A stretch of DNA of 6,540 nucleotides from NCBI GenBank assembly GCA_019247755.1, contig JAFBAM010000243.1, positions 1 to 6,540 of the forward strand, read 5' to 3'. The notes beneath the pieces are model-generated. The model was given only the letters and a program-made list of their open reading frames with translations. It made no database searches and had not been told where the DNA came from. Both the position numbers and the translations under genes were made by a program. The DNA comes from Sphingomonas sp. (GTDB lineage Bacteria > Pseudomonadota > Alphaproteobacteria > Sphingomonadales > Sphingomonadaceae). Positions 5,839-6,540 of the stretch are shown piece by piece; the first letter of the stretch is position 1, and the number at the start of each line of letters is the position of its first letter.

Positions 5839-6540
5839 CCTGCAACCGGTAATCGATCGCGCCTGGGAAGAGCGCGATGCGATCGGCGCCAATACCAAGG
5901 GCGAGATTCGCCACGCGGTGGATTCCGCGATTGCCGCTCTCGACAGCGGCGAGGCGCGCATTGGCGAGGAAGTGGGCGGCGAGTGGACCGTCCACCAGTG
6001 GCTGAAGAAAGCGGTGCTGCTCTCGTTCCGGCTGAACCCGATGGAAGCGATCGCCGGGGGCCCCGGCGGCGCGCACTGGTGGGACAAGGTCCCGTCCAAG
6101 TTCGCCGGCTGGGGAGAGAAAGAATTTTCGGCCGCTGCCTTCCGCGCGGTACCCGGGGCGATCGTCCGCCGCGGCGCCTTCATTGCGCCAGGAGCGGTGC
6201 TGATGCCGAGCTTCGTCAACATCGGCGCGCGCGTCGGCGAAGGGACGATGGTCGACACCTGGGCAACGGTCGGCAGCTGTGCCCAGATCGGCGCCAACGT
6301 CCACATCTCGGGCGGGGCGGGCATCGGCGGCGTGCTCGAGCCGCTTCAGGCGGGCCCGGTTATCATCGAGGACGATTGCTTCATCGGCGCGCGATCCGAG
6401 GTTGCCGAGGGCGTGGTGGTCGAGCGCGGCTCCGTCCTGTCGATGGGCGTGTTCCTGGGCGCCTCGACCAAGATCGTCGACCGCGCATCGGGCGAGGTGC
6501 ACTATGGGCGCGTGCCTGAATATTCGGTCGTCGTTCCCGG
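5828..6540 (+). CDS. dapD: 2,3,4,5-tetrahydropyridine-2,6-dicarboxylate N-succinyltransferase, N-terminal part (3' end outside window)
   Basis: Cytoplasmic trimeric enzyme of the succinylase branch of diaminopimelate/lysine synthesis; it transfers succinyl from succinyl-CoA to tetrahydrodipicolinate. 237 residues are visible of about 275-280 usual. Residues 1-100 form the helical N-terminal domain with WTVHQWLKKAVLLSFRLN (53-70). From about 105 the left-handed beta-helix of hexapeptide repeats begins. The signature GTMVDTWATVGSCAQIGANV (139-158) is followed by SGGAGIGGVLEPLQAGP and CFIGARSEVAEG. Asp143 and Glu191 match the catalytic Asp/Glu pair described for DapD enzymes, judged by motif position. 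ATG 5828 has GGGGGAAG just upstream and lies within the end of the nucleotidase gene. The reading frame is intact to the window edge. Confidence 0.96.
   Translation, partial: MSTDLQPVIDRAWEERDAIGANTKGEIRHAVDSAIAALDSGEARIGEEVGGEWTVHQWLKKAVLLSFRLNPMEAIAGGPGGAHWWDKVPSKFAGWGEKEFSAAAFRAVPGAIVRRGAFIAPGAVLMPSFVNIGARVGEGTMVDTWATVGSCAQIGANVHISGGAGIGGVLEPLQAGPVIIEDDCFIGARSEVAEGVVVERGSVLSMGVFLGASTKIVDRASGEVHYGRVPEYSVVVP

Noticed and set aside
5143..6324. Long antisense open frame (393 codons) opposite the nucleotidase and dapD genes
   Set aside because: It lies opposite two well-supported conserved genes. Its composition (Arg-, Ala- and Pro-rich, no motifs) is the usual mirror of high-GC codon bias.

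Overview
The window is GC-rich, densely coding DNA that reads as alphaproteobacterial chromosome, most probably from a sphingomonad. This rests on the sufS-sufT-sufA gene order, the pyrimidine 5'-nucleotidase gene overlapping dapD, the style of the surface subtilase and the strong G/C bias at third codon positions. The assignment comes from recalled family patterns, not from a search. I see no tRNA, rRNA, CRISPR array, insertion sequence, phage gene or integrase, and no intergenic gap above about 120 bases.

Left block (1-1977, + strand): the 3' end of a suf iron-sulfur assembly operon. It holds sufS (cysteine desulfurase, 5' end outside the window), sufT (DUF59/MIP18 family) and sufA (A-type carrier). 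The three are joined by ATGA start/stop overlaps, so they are very likely translationally coupled. A small exported protein of unknown function follows 41 bases later with its own Shine-Dalgarno.

Middle block (2008-5048): a + strand integral-membrane methyltransferase resembling methanethiol S-methyltransferase (MddA/NnrU-like) converges on a - strand gene for a lipoprotein subtilisin. The two stop codons share one CTAG. The protease has a lipobox, a poly-Gly stretch, a (Thr-Pro)12 stalk, a complete S8 catalytic domain with Asp/His/Ser triad, and a long C-terminal region ending in Phe that looks like an autotransporter beta-barrel. This layout recalls the self-secreted surface lipoproteases SphB1 and NalP.

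Right block (5049-6540): an AT-rich divergent promoter region separates the protease from a + strand operon. The operon encodes a HAD-superfamily pyrimidine 5'-nucleotidase overlapping by 11 bases the start of dapD (lysine/diaminopimelate pathway), which runs off the window. The leader of this operon contains a striking minimal reading frame (Met-Ala-stop) with a good Shine-Dalgarno just ahead of the true start.

Most of the window is ordinary core genome. The parts most worth a second look are the lipoprotein-autotransporter protease with its in-frame expandable stalk, the mini-ORF leader, and a possible sulfur-metabolism neighbourhood joining suf genes to an MddA-like enzyme. I found no convincing evidence for a wholly new biological system.
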